64,000 nucleotides of DNA from Desulfosarcina alkanivorans (GTDB taxonomy: Bacteria; Desulfobacterota; Desulfobacteria; Desulfobacterales; Desulfosarcinaceae), in assembly GCF_009688945.1 (NCBI RefSeq), contig NZ_AP021874.1, positions 2,418,001 through 2,482,000 on the forward strand, read 5' to 3'. Position 1 is the first letter of the stretch. Every line of letters begins with the position of its first letter. Below the pieces are notes generated by a model. The model had not been told where the DNA came from. It ran no database searches and saw nothing but the letters and a program-made list of their open reading frames with translations. Positions 34,109 to 42,442 of the stretch are shown here, piece after piece. Made by a program: the position numbers and the translations under genes.

Positions 34109-34666
34109 TTGGGTCCTCTTAAAACCGTTTTCCTGGACCGCGACGGCGTCATCAACCGGGACTCGCCGGCGTATATCAAGTGCTGGGCGGAGTTTGTCTT
34201 CATCCCGGGCAGCCTAGATGCCATCGCCCGCCTCACCCGGGCCGGGATAGCCGTCATCGTCATCACCAACCAGTCGGCCATCAACCGGGGCATGGTTCCC
34301 CTGGCCGAACTGGAAAACATGCATCGCCGGATGCGCCAGGCAATTGCCGGCGCCGGCGGCCGGATCACCGACATCTTCTATTGCCCCCACCGGCCCGATG
34401 AAGGCTGCGACTGCCGCAAGCCCAAGCCCGGATTGATCATGGCCGCCCGGAAGCGCTACGGCATCGACCTGACCAGGGCCGTCATGGTGGGCGACAGCGT
34501 CAGGGACATCCAGGCGGGCATGGCCGCCGGCTGCCGGACGGTCCTGGTGCAAACCGGAAACGGAAAGACCGCCATCCAGGACCTCAAAGCAGCCGGCCGC
34601 TCGCCCGACCATGTGGCCTCCGACCTGAACCGGGCGGCGGGCTGGATCCTCGATCAGCACGAATAA
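34109..34666 (+). CDS. gmhB: D-glycero-D-manno-heptose 1,7-bisphosphate phosphatase
   Basis: Removes the 7-phosphate from heptose bisphosphate in ADP-heptose synthesis for LPS core. The 185-residue HAD-superfamily protein shows motif I FLDRDGVINRD, motif II VITNQS, the zinc loop CPHRPDEGCDCRKP (Cys/His ligands), and motif III/IV KPKPGL...MVGDSVRDI, matching GmhB. The start is a TTG at 34109 with AAAGGG about 12 nt upstream, so the 5' end is tentative. It is 12 bp upstream of recD2. Confidence 0.9.
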   Translation: MGPLKTVFLDRDGVINRDSPAYIKCWAEFVFIPGSLDAIARLTRAGIAVIVITNQSAINRGMVPLAELENMHRRMRQAIAGAGGRITDIFYCPHRPDEGCDCRKPKPGLIMAARKRYGIDLTRAVMVGDSVRDIQAGMAAGCRTVLVQTGNGKTAIQDLKAAGRSPDHVASDLNRAAGWILDQHE

Positions 34667-34678
34667 CAGACAACGCCC

Positions 34679-36874
34679 ATGACACCCCCCTCCGACATCA
34701 CACTGGCCGGCCGCATCGAACGGGTCACCTACTACAACCGGGAGAACCATTTCACCATCGCCCGGCTGCGCAGCGATGAAAACCAGCGCATCATCACCAT
34801 CAAGGGAACCATGCCCGATCCCGGCGTCGGGGATGCCATCGAGGTCCGGGGCAGATGGGAAACCCATGCCCGCTATGGTCAGCAGCTCAGATTCACCGGA
34901 TTCAGGGAACTGCTGCCGGCCACCGTGGACGGCATCGGCAATTACCTGAAATCGGGATTCATCAAGGGTGTGGGACCCCGGCTGGTCGATCGGATCATCG
35001 GCCATTTCAAGGCCGACACCCTGACGGTGATCGAAACCCAGCCGGAGCGGCTCACCGAAGTGGCCGGCATCGGCAAAAAAATTGCCCGGCGCATCGTCGA
35101 TGCCTGGCAGTCCCATCACGCGGCCAGGCAACTGATGCGATTCCTGCAAAAAGCCGGAGTGAGCACCGCCCATACCGCCCGGCTGCTGCGCGAATACGGC
35201 AGCAATGCGATCGACATCCTGTGCAACGACCCCTACCGGGTGGCCGAGGACATTCCCCGCATCGGTTTCGGCATCGCCGATGCCATCGTACGGCACGCCG
35301 ACACCCCCGTGGATGAGATGGACCGGGCCAGGGCCTGCATGTTTCACCTGTTCGAACAGGCCGTGGACCAGGGGCATGCCTATATCGCCCGGGACCGGCT
35401 TTTCGACCGGTGCCGGGAGGACTTCGATGTCGACCCCGAAACCGGTACGGCGGCCCTGGACCATATGGTCCAGGCCGGCGAACTGGTGGTGGCCAGCGAA
35501 GGGGATGGCGCGAGTGCCCCCCTGGTCTTCCCCAGGGGCCTCCACCAGGCCGAAACCGTCATCGCCCGGCGGATATCCGCCATGCAGGCCATCCCCCTGG
35601 CCGAGACGCCGCCGGACAGCCGGCTGATTACCCGGGAAGTCCTGGAACGGCTGTCCATCACCCTGTCCGTCCAGCAGGAGGAAATCCTCTCACGGATGCT
35701 GGCCCACAAGGTATCGGTGATCACCGGCGGTCCCGGCACCGGCAAAACCACCTTGATCCGCTCCATCACGGCCGTCATGGAGGGCCTCAAGCGCCGGGTG
35801 ATGCTGGCCGCGCCCACGGGCCGGGCCGCCCGGCGGCTGTCCGAAGTGACCGGCCGTCCGGCGGCCACCCTGCACAAGGCCCTGGGGTACAACCTGGCCG
35901 ACGGCCGTTTCGAGCGCACCGAGGACGACCCGCTGGCTGCCGATGTGGTCGTCGTGGACGAGGCATCCATGGTGGACACCCTGCTCATGGCGCAGCTGAT
36001 CCGGGCCGTCCCCATAACCGCGACCCTCATCCTGGTGGGGGATGTGTTCCAGCTGCCCTCGGTGGGGCCGGGAAACGTGCTGGCGGACCTGATCCGCTCC
36101 CGGACGATCATGACATTCGAACTGACGGAAATTTTCCGCCAGGACGAACTGAGCGCCATCGTGGTCAACGCGCACCGGGTTCGCAACGGCCGGCCGCCGG
36201 TCATCGTACCGCCGGACGACCCCGACGCCCTTTCCGAATTCTACTTCGTGGAGCAGGCCGATCCCGAGCGTGTGGTGCAGACGGTGGTCAACCTCTGCCA
36301 GCGGGAAATTCCCCGACGCTTCCGGATGACCCCTATCCGGGACATACAGGTACTCACCCCCATGCATCGCGGTCCGGTGGGCACCCTCAACCTCAACCGG
36401 GTCCTCCAGGAGGCCCTGAACCCCACCGGGGAGCAGGTGGCGGTCATGGGCAGCCGGTTCAGGGTGGGCGACAAGGTGATCCACCTGCGCAACAACTATC
36501 GCAAAGAGGTGTTCAACGGGGACATCGGCATCGTGGACAGCATCGATATGGAAAATGAGCGCGCCGAGGTGGACTACGACGGCCGCAAGGTGGCCTACGA
36601 CTTCGTCGAACTGGACGAACTGGGCCTGGCCTATGCCATCTCCGTTCACAAGTCCCAGGGATCGGAATACCCGGCGGTGGTGATTCCCCTGCTCACCCAG
36701 CACTACATCATGCTTCAGCGCAACCTGCTCTATACGGCACTCACCCGCGCCAAGCAGCTGGTGGTCATGATCGGCACCACCAAGGCCCTGGATGTGGCCC
36801 TGCGCAATGACCGTCCCCGGCAGCGGCGCTCCATGCTGGCCCAACGGCTGAAGGGGGAAAACAGTGGACAGTGA
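34679..36874 (+). CDS. recD2: RecD2-type DNA helicase
   Basis: A 731-residue superfamily 1 helicase of the RecD2/YrrC type, which lacks RecBC partners. The N-terminal OB-like region (ITLAGRIERVTYYNRENHFTIARLR, GTMPDPGVGDAIEVRGRW) is followed by helix-hairpin-helix-like repeats (IKGVGPRLVDRIIGHF, VAGIGKKIARRIVDAW), Walker A GGPGTGKTT from residue 350, DEASMVD, LVGDVFQLPSVGPGNVL and a C-terminal UvrD-like YAISVHKSQGSEYPAVV. In bacteria without RecBC-linked RecD, RecD2 works in replication-fork or repair tasks. Start ATG 34679 without a strong ribosome-binding site. Confidence 0.92.
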   Translation: MTPPSDITLAGRIERVTYYNRENHFTIARLRSDENQRIITIKGTMPDPGVGDAIEVRGRWETHARYGQQLRFTGFRELLPATVDGIGNYLKSGFIKGVGPRLVDRIIGHFKADTLTVIETQPERLTEVAGIGKKIARRIVDAWQSHHAARQLMRFLQKAGVSTAHTARLLREYGSNAIDILCNDPYRVAEDIPRIGFGIADAIVRHADTPVDEMDRARACMFHLFEQAVDQGHAYIARDRLFDRCREDFDVDPETGTAALDHMVQAGELVVASEGDGASAPLVFPRGLHQAETVIARRISAMQAIPLAETPPDSRLITREVLERLSITLSVQQEEILSRMLAHKVSVITGGPGTGKTTLIRSITAVMEGLKRRVMLAAPTGRAARRLSEVTGRPAATLHKALGYNLADGRFERTEDDPLAADVVVVDEASMVDTLLMAQLIRAVPITATLILVGDVFQLPSVGPGNVLADLIRSRTIMTFELTEIFRQDELSAIVVNAHRVRNGRPPVIVPPDDPDALSEFYFVEQADPERVVQTVVNLCQREIPRRFRMTPIRDIQVLTPMHRGPVGTLNLNRVLQEALNPTGEQVAVMGSRFRVGDKVIHLRNNYRKEVFNGDIGIVDSIDMENERAEVDYDGRKVAYDFVELDELGLAYAISVHKSQGSEYPAVVIPLLTQHYIMLQRNLLYTALTRAKQLVVMIGTTKALDVALRNDRPRQRRSMLAQRLKGENSGQ

Positions 36875-36911
36875 TAGGAAACTGAATGGAAATTCGCGGC
36901 CTACCTGGGGG

Positions 36912-37042
36912 AAAATCACAATACGCAAATGCCAAACTTCAAACAAATCTCAATAACCAATATCCCAAATTCCAATTCAGCGGTTTTCGGCCTTGTTTGA
37001 AAGTTGGATATTGGAATTGGAATTGATTTGGGATTGGATTTT
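36912..37042. repeat. CAAATT-type intergenic inverted repeat, copy 3
   Basis: A+T-rich imperfect palindrome after recD2. The left arm has AAATCACAATACGCAAATG, AACTTCAAACAA and AACCAATATCCCAAATTCC; the right arm has TTGTTTGAAAGTT and TGGATATTGGAATTGG. Same family as the repeats at 28694 and 32901. Confidence 0.65.
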
Positions 37043-37119
37043 CTTTCAGACAGGAAACCAGTAGCCGTCAATTCACAGATTGACCCTCGAACGTTGACCC
37101 CCGACCCCTGAGCCACACC

Positions 37120-37557
37120 TCAGTCCTCGGAGCTTTGTCCGCCGTCCTCGGCTTTTGCCGGCACGGGGAACTTGAAAAAATTGATGCCCTGGGATTTCAG
37201 GGTCGCTTCCTCGGTGGGTGTGCTGACCCCGCGAATGTTACGGGGTTCGGACACGCCGTAGTGCATCTTGAGCGCCTCTTCGGCAAAATCGGCCCCCACG
37301 TTGTCGAAATTCTTTTCCACATAGTCGACAATCTGCCTGCCCATGGCCGCCAGATCAAGACTGGCGCCGGGGCCGGCGGGAGTCATGCCGGAAGCCCCCT
37401 TGATGCCAAAGGTGGAAGGAACTCGGATCACTGCGGTATCTTCGCAGACCGGGCAGGCGATCAGCCCCTCTTTTTTCTGCCGGTCGAATGACCGGCTGTC
37501 TTCGAACCAGCCTTCGAACTGATGCCCGTTCTTGCATTGTAGGTCGTACGCGATCAT
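37120..37557 (-). CDS. DUF1178 family protein
   Basis: A 145-residue cytoplasmic protein of the DUF1178 family. The N-terminus MIAYDLQCKNGHQFEGWFEDSRSFDRQ is diagnostic, with a zinc-ribbon-like pair (CKNGH and CPVC at about residues 8 and 35). The middle (LMRQIVDYVEKNFDNVG-like, VGADFAEEALKMHYG) and C-terminus (RNIRGVSTPTEEATLKSQGI) also fit. Function is unknown to me. It converges on recD2 and is divergent from the SH3/coiled-coil gene. Confidence 0.88.
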   Translation of the reverse strand: MIAYDLQCKNGHQFEGWFEDSRSFDRQKKEGLIACPVCEDTAVIRVPSTFGIKGASGMTPAGPGASLDLAAMGRQIVDYVEKNFDNVGADFAEEALKMHYGVSEPRNIRGVSTPTEEATLKSQGINFFKFPVPAKAEDGGQSSED

Positions 37558-37717
37558 TTAACCTTCACCTGCCTGTTTCCGTTACACTTTTCCGGTTACC
37601 ACAGGGGTTGCCGTTTGAAAAGAAATTATTGACAGATGCCTGTTTTTGAACTCAGAATGGGGCCGTTTTTGGATGTCCCCCGAAACAACCATAACGAAAA
37701 CGGAGTGTGAATTGGTC

Positions 37718-38383
37718 ATGAAAAACCTGAAGGCATGGTTCTGGATGGCTCTGATCGGTCTGTTGATCCACCCGGCCGCCGGTGTCGCGGAAACCGTTTA
37801 TGTGTCCGAGAATTTTGAAATTACGATGCGGACCGGACCGGGTACGGATCGTAAAATCATTTCACTGGTCCAGAGTGGGAAAGCCCTCGAAATCTTGGAA
37901 AAGGGCGAGGAGTGGTCCATGGTGCGCACCCACAACGGCAAAGAGGGGTGGGTGCTCAACCGCTATCTGACCCCCAGCCAGCCCTGTGCCATGGTACTGG
38001 ACCGGGTCAGGCAGGACTACGACGTCCTGGCCGCCAAATTCAAGGACTTGAAGGAAAAATTCGACCAGCTCAATTCGCAGAAAAAAGTGGCCGATGCCGA
38101 TCTGTCCCAGACCCAGCAGGACCGCGATGAACTCAGCACCGCCTTCCAGAACCTCAAGAAGGAGTCCGCTGAGTTCCTGAAGCTGAAAAAACGCCACCAG
38201 CAGGTGACGGCCGACCTGGAAGCGGAAAAAACCCTCAGCGCCAAACTGGATGATGAAAACATGCAGATGAAGCGCAATCGGATTATCCAGTGGGTGCTGA
38301 CCGGCGGCGGAATCATGCTGGTCGGTTTCTTCATCGGCCTCTTCAGTTCCAGCCGGCGGAAGTCACGGTCTTCCCTGTACTAG
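37718..38383 (+). CDS. TIGR04211-type SH3 domain / coiled-coil membrane protein
   Basis: A 221-residue envelope protein: signal peptide (MKNLKAWFWMALIGLLIHPAAG), bacterial SH3 domain of about 60 residues (VYVSENFEITMRTGPGTDRKII to HNGKEGWVLNRYL), a long coiled coil (about 100-195) and a C-terminal membrane helix (IIQWVLTGGGIMLVGFFIGLF) followed by basic residues. This is the layout of the TIGR04211/YgiM family, a periplasmic protein anchored in the inner membrane. Role unknown. A TTG six bases upstream (37712) has a better-spaced GGAG than ATG 37718 and may be the true start. Confidence 0.85.
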   Translation: MKNLKAWFWMALIGLLIHPAAGVAETVYVSENFEITMRTGPGTDRKIISLVQSGKALEILEKGEEWSMVRTHNGKEGWVLNRYLTPSQPCAMVLDRVRQDYDVLAAKFKDLKEKFDQLNSQKKVADADLSQTQQDRDELSTAFQNLKKESAEFLKLKKRHQQVTADLEAEKTLSAKLDDENMQMKRNRIIQWVLTGGGIMLVGFFIGLFSSSRRKSRSSLY

Positions 38384-38580
38384 CCGGCGCCCCTTCAACC
38401 ATGACATCCGGCGGGACAGGCCGGTGTTCTCACCCTGCCGCATTCTGAAACACAGAGCGGGTGCAGTCGGGATATGGACAGGACTGGCCCCGGACCGATC
38501 GCTGCCATCTCTGAAGGGATCTTCTTCGAATATCCTGAGCGAATCGCCCATAAGGTCATTTTGAGCCTGAAAGATACAAC

Positions 38581-40221
38581 ATGGACACACAAACTGATTT
38601 TCTGATTATCGGCAGCGGAATCGCAGGACTGATGTATGCGCTCAAGGTGGCTGACAGCGGTACGGTGGCCATCGTGACCAAAAAGCAGGCCGTGGACAGC
38701 AACACCAACCTTGCCCAGGGAGGCATCGCCTCCGTCTTTGACCGGCAGGATTCCTTTGACCTTCACATCCGGGACACCCTGGATGCCGGTGACGGCCTGT
38801 GCAACCCTGACGTGGTCCGCCAGGTGGTCGTCGGCGGCCCCGAACGAATCCGTGAATTGATGGCCATCGGCGTCAGTTTCAATACCGGGGCGGAAGATCC
38901 GGGAAACGACCCCGGCACGCCCTTTGATCTGGGCCGGGAGGGGGGGCACTCCTGCAACCGCATCGTCCACGCCCACGACATGACCGGCCGGGAAGTGGAG
39001 CGGGTGCTTCTGGAGCGGGCCCGCCAGCACCGCAATATCCGCTTTTTCGAAAACCACATGGCCATCGACCTGATCACGTTTTCAACCCGGATCAAGCGTG
39101 GCCTGGTCACCACCACCCATGAAGACCGCTGCTGCGGTGCCTACGTGCTGGACCGTCAATCGCGCAGGGTCAAGACCTTCGGGGCCGGCATTACCCTGCT
39201 GGCCACCGGCGGTGCCGGAAAGGTCTACCTGTACACGAGCAATCCGGACATCGCCACCGGCGACGGCATTGCCATGGGGTACCGCGCCGGTGCCACCGTG
39301 GCCAACCTGGAGTTCGTCCAGTTTCACCCCACCTGCCTGTACCATCCGGCCGCCAAAAACTTTCTCATCTCGGAGGCGGTCCGCGGCGAAGGCGGCCGAC
39401 TCATGGATGTCGACGGCAACTCTTTCATGGAGCGCTACGATCCCCGCAAAGACCTCGCCTGTCGTGACGTGGTGGCCCGTGCCATCGACACGGAGCTCAA
39501 AAAAACCGGCCAGGACAGTGTCTTTCTCGACATTTCCCACCTGCCGTCAGACGTGGTTACGGGCCGGTTTCCCAACCTGTATGAAAAATGCCTCTCGTTC
39601 GGCATCGACATGACCCGCGCACCGATCCCCGTGGTACCTGCCGCCCACTACATGTGCGGCGGCGTGGTCACCGACATGTTCGGCCGTACGGACATCAAGC
39701 GCCTTTACGCCGTGGGCGAAACCGCCTGCACCGGCCTGCACGGTGCCAACCGCCTGGCCAGCAACTCCCTGCTGGAGGCCCTGGTCTACGCCGATACCGC
39801 CGCCAGTCAGGCGGTCCGGGACCTCGACGGAACCGACAAGGGAGCCTTCCCCGATATCCCGGACTGGGATGATGTGGGCACCACCGACAGCGACGAGCAG
39901 ATCATGGTCGCCCACAACTGGGACGAAATCCGCCGTCTCATGTGGAACTACGTGGGTATCGTCCGCTCGGACAAACGCCTGGCCCGCGCCCAGCGCCGCA
40001 TCGACACCATCCAGAAGGAAATTCGCGAATACTACTGGAATTTCAAAGTTTCTCCTGACCTGATTGAACTGCGCAACATCGCCACCGTGGCCGAACAGGT
40101 CATCAAGTGCGCCACCCACCGCAAGGAGAGCCGCGGCCTGCACTACAATCTCGGCTACCCGGAAAAAAACGATCGGCGCTGGCAAAAGGACACGGTGATC
40201 CGGCGGCAGATTGTGGGGTAG
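38581..40221 (+). CDS. nadB: L-aspartate oxidase
   Basis: First enzyme of NAD synthesis: oxidises L-aspartate to iminoaspartate with FAD. The 546 residues begin with the FAD-binding motif DFLIIGSGIAGLMYAL and include NTNLAQGGIASV, GREGGHSxNRIVHAHDMTG, LATGGAGKVYLYTSNPDIATGDGIAM, QFHPTCLYHPA and the C-terminal ETACTGLHGANRLASNSLLE, all NadB hallmarks that separate it from succinate dehydrogenase. Partners nadA and nadC are not in the window. It is followed by the amine oxidase gene with only one base between (TAG-C-ATG), so both are probably cotranscribed. Confidence 0.95.
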   Translation: MDTQTDFLIIGSGIAGLMYALKVADSGTVAIVTKKQAVDSNTNLAQGGIASVFDRQDSFDLHIRDTLDAGDGLCNPDVVRQVVVGGPERIRELMAIGVSFNTGAEDPGNDPGTPFDLGREGGHSCNRIVHAHDMTGREVERVLLERARQHRNIRFFENHMAIDLITFSTRIKRGLVTTTHEDRCCGAYVLDRQSRRVKTFGAGITLLATGGAGKVYLYTSNPDIATGDGIAMGYRAGATVANLEFVQFHPTCLYHPAAKNFLISEAVRGEGGRLMDVDGNSFMERYDPRKDLACRDVVARAIDTELKKTGQDSVFLDISHLPSDVVTGRFPNLYEKCLSFGIDMTRAPIPVVPAAHYMCGGVVTDMFGRTDIKRLYAVGETACTGLHGANRLASNSLLEALVYADTAASQAVRDLDGTDKGAFPDIPDWDDVGTTDSDEQIMVAHNWDEIRRLMWNYVGIVRSDKRLARAQRRIDTIQKEIREYYWNFKVSPDLIELRNIATVAEQVIKCATHRKESRGLHYNLGYPEKNDRRWQKDTVIRRQIVG

Positions 40222-40222
40222 C

Positions 40223-41299
40223 ATGCCAACGGAAACCGTAGATACCCTGATTGTCGGCGGCGGCCTCAGCGGGATTTATGCCGCCTGCCTGTTGTCCCGG
40301 AAAAAGCGGTCGTTCGTCGTTCTCGAAGCGCGCGGGCGTGTCGGCGGCAGGATTTTATGCCCCGCCCATCAGGGATTCTGCTCCGATCTCGGCCCATCCT
40401 GGTACTGGCCGGCGATTCATCCGAAAATGGCGAACCTTGTCCAGACCCTGGGCCTCAGGGGGTATCGCCAGTTTGAACAGGGACTGGGTCGTTTTGAACG
40501 CGTTGATGGAACCGTGCAGACCGTCAGCGGCTGCGCCATGGAGCCCAGATCCTGGCGGCTCTGCGGCGGAATGACGGCACTGATCAGCACCCTCTGCGAA
40601 ACAATCCCAGACAGCGCCATCAGATGCAACCACCCGGTCTGCCGGATTGAAAAAACGACCGACGGCGTCAGGGTCAGCGTCGGCGACCTGGAGAAAGCGC
40701 CACGATGCCGGTTCAAAGCCGGCAGGGTCATCCTCGCGCTGCCGCCGCGTCTTGCCGCCGCCACCATCCTCTTCAGCCCGGACCTGTCCCACGGATTGAC
40801 ACAGGCGATGCTGAAAACCGGCACATGGATGGCGGGCCAGGCTAAATTTTGCGCCTTCTACGAATCCCCCTTCTGGCGAGAATCGGGCCTTTCGGGCCAG
40901 GCATTCAGCGAGCGTGGCCCGCTGGGTGAAATTCATGACGGATCAAACGACCGGGGGGCCCCCTATGGGCTGACCGGATTTGTGGGGATTCCAGCGGTTC
41001 AGCGCAACCAGCGGCAACGCCTCGACGATGCGATTCTCTGCCAGCTGGGAGCCATATTCGGCAGTCCGGCGGCACGGCCATCGGAATTCTTTTACCAGGA
41101 TTGGGCACACGAACGATTCACCGCCACCCCTTTCGACCAGCCGCCGATGGTCACCCACCCCTGCTACCAGCCTCCGGCCGGGAAAACCGCCATCTGGGAA
41201 AAAACCATCCTGTTCGCCGGGACGGAAACCGCCAGCCGGCACGGCGGCTATCTCGAAGGCGCCCTGTCCGCCGCCGAACGTGCGGTAAGCAACGCATAA
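40223..41299 (+). CDS. FAD-dependent amine oxidase family protein
   Basis: A 358-residue flavoprotein: Rossmann FAD motif DTLIVGGGLSGIYAACLLSRK, the acidic residue and GR-rich second motif VLEARGRVGGRI, and the C-terminal FAD-binding segment ILFAGTETASRHGGYLEGALSAAERA. This is the flavin monoamine oxidase/protoporphyrinogen-oxidase-like fold. Substrate unknown. It is placed one base after nadB; ATG 40223 follows a GGGG in the nadB 3' end, and a longer TTG-started frame is unlikely. A link to aspartate oxidation or to an unrelated amine is speculative. Confidence 0.85.
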   Translation: MPTETVDTLIVGGGLSGIYAACLLSRKKRSFVVLEARGRVGGRILCPAHQGFCSDLGPSWYWPAIHPKMANLVQTLGLRGYRQFEQGLGRFERVDGTVQTVSGCAMEPRSWRLCGGMTALISTLCETIPDSAIRCNHPVCRIEKTTDGVRVSVGDLEKAPRCRFKAGRVILALPPRLAAATILFSPDLSHGLTQAMLKTGTWMAGQAKFCAFYESPFWRESGLSGQAFSERGPLGEIHDGSNDRGAPYGLTGFVGIPAVQRNQRQRLDDAILCQLGAIFGSPAARPSEFFYQDWAHERFTATPFDQPPMVTHPCYQPPAGKTAIWEKTILFAGTETASRHGGYLEGALSAAERAVSNA

Positions 41300-41332
41300 C
41301 GCACCTCCCCTGTCGGTGGCGCATTTGCCACA

Positions 41333-41352
41333 TTGTGGTATCATTTCCACAA
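41333..41352. promoter_or_regulatory. Dyad enhancer-like site upstream of PEP-CTERM gene
   Basis: TTGTGG-N8-CCACAA, a 20-bp interrupted palindrome centred about 130-140 bp before the transcription start expected from the sigma-54 promoter at 41459-41474. That distance is typical of binding sites for sigma-54 activators. A 12-bp direct repeat (ACATTGTGGTAT) of its left part recurs at 41475-41486, right after the -12 element. Confidence 0.5.
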
Positions 41353-41458
41353 CTTTTTTTTCACACCGGCGCATGATCGACGCCTTGAAAAATCCGTATA
41401 TATAATTTTTATAAAATATTACAGTAAGTTGCATATTTTTTAACAAACGCCTCCAATC

Positions 41459-41474
41459 AGGCATAAAAAATGCT
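41459..41474 (+). promoter_or_regulatory. Sigma-54 (-24/-12) promoter of PEP-CTERM gene
   Basis: AGGCATAAAAAATGCT has the GG (41460-41461) and GC (41472-41473) dinucleotides exactly 10 bases apart and fits TGGCAC-N5-TTGCT with few changes. It lies about 105 bp upstream of the PEP-CTERM start codon. Genes for PEP-CTERM proteins commonly carry such promoters, served by the PrsK/PrsR pair; those regulators are not in the window. Confidence 0.7.
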
Positions 41475-41578
41475 ACATTGTGGTATTTGTTTTTGCAGAC
41501 TTTTCCGTGCCGAGGATGAAAGGCACGTATGGATTGCCCGGTGTCCCCGGCAGGGCCCCGGCGATGAAAGGTGACAAT

Positions 41579-42142
41579 ATGAAAATTCGATATGCACTGC
41601 TAATCGTATCTGCAGTATCCATAGTTTCTCTATGCGTTGCGGCAACGGCTTCAGCGTTGTTCTTCAGCGAGACGCAACATCAGGATGTGTGGCTCAATCA
41701 CCAGAATCAGGACTACACGTGGACATTCGATCTGGACAACGACCTCCTGGACTGGGGAGACATCAACAGCGAGGATGATATCAACGCCGCCTATCTGTCG
41801 TTCCGCACCTATGACAATTATGACGGATGGTTTTTTAAGCGACCCGAATACACGGACATCTCCCTCGATCTCACCCGTCAGGTTGACGGATGGGAAGTCG
41901 ACCCGGGGATATGGTCGTTGGGAAATGTAACCGCCTATGTCACGGATGACCACTTCCTGGATGTTACGTTCAACGGCTACTTCGGCGATTTCGGCGTGTC
42001 ATGGGTCAACCTGAAGGGACACTACACGGACAATCCGGCCGCGGCGGCACCGGTACCCGAACCGACCACCATGCTGCTTCTGGGCACCGGCCTGATCGGC
42101 CTTGCCGGCACATCCCGAAAACGATGGGGCAAGAAGCGTTAG
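41579..42142 (+). CDS. PEP-CTERM sorting domain protein
   Basis: A 187-residue exported protein. Signal peptide MKIRYALLIVSAVSIVSLCVAATASA; a mid-section rich in Asp/Tyr/Trp beta-strand-like sequence (DVWLNHQNQDYTWTFDLDNDLLDWG, with DDINAAYLSFRTYDNYDGWFFKR); and the C-terminal PEP-CTERM signal: VPEPTTMLLLGTGLIGLAG followed by SRKRWGKKR. Exosortase (EpsH/XrtA) cuts at PEP and links the protein to the envelope or exopolysaccharide machinery. The start at 41579 has AAGG at about 8 nt. Role unknown; a matrix/EPS-linked protein is the family expectation. Confidence 0.9.
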   Translation: MKIRYALLIVSAVSIVSLCVAATASALFFSETQHQDVWLNHQNQDYTWTFDLDNDLLDWGDINSEDDINAAYLSFRTYDNYDGWFFKRPEYTDISLDLTRQVDGWEVDPGIWSLGNVTAYVTDDHFLDVTFNGYFGDFGVSWVNLKGHYTDNPAAAAPVPEPTTMLLLGTGLIGLAGTSRKRWGKKR

Positions 42143-42170
42143 ATCCCCGGTGAACCGACTGCAGAACCAC

Positions 42171-42197
42171 CTGCCCGGCCCCGACGAGGCCGGGCAG
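42171..42197 (+). terminator. Terminator-like hairpin after the PEP-CTERM gene
   Basis: CTGCCCGGCC (42171-42180) and GGCCGGGCAG (42188-42197) form a perfect 10-bp stem with a 7-nt loop, 28 bp after the stop codon. The following TCTCATCCC is only weakly T-rich. Confidence 0.6.
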
Positions 42198-42254
42198 TCT
42201 CATCCCGGGTCATCGGCGGCGGGGCGACAATGACGGCATGGTTCCACGGGGGCA

Positions 42255-42417
42255 TCACAGGTCCAATACGGCCGGAAACCCGCCGTTAACGGCTTCGTTG
42301 CGCTTGCCGGTGTCGGCCCCTTCCCCCAACCACGGTGTGGGCGATGCCGGGGTCGGCCCGGGCCCTGGCCGGACGCTGTTCGGGAAGGGGACCCGAAGCC
42401 AGAATCACATTGTCGAA
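42255..42417 (-). pseudogene. Possible C-terminal fragment of an NADH:flavin oxidoreductase
   Basis: On the minus strand, one frame from 42417 reads FDNVILASGPLPEQ...GIAHTVVGG and another, +1-shifted, reads ADTGKRNEAVNGGFPAVLDL and ends at TGA 42255. Together they echo the C-terminus of FAD/NAD-binding oxidoreductases related to 2,4-dienoyl-CoA reductase (...D.VVLALG.P.N...hviGD...R.A.EAV.GGF.AGL.I). No start or upstream domain remains, so at best this is a decayed 3' end. The similarity is weak and I am not confident. Confidence 0.3.
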
Positions 42418-42442
42418 AAAGAAAAAGGTGGCGGTTCAGACC

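Noticed and set aside
28694..37042. A CRISPR array from the CAAATT-like repeats
   Set aside because: Only single palindromes separated by kilobases and genes, no regular spacers and no cas genes.
40223..41299. Assignment of the amine oxidase as protoporphyrinogen oxidase
   Set aside because: FAD motifs are shared by many amine oxidases; no hem genes are adjacent and sulfate reducers with AhbB use another heme route.
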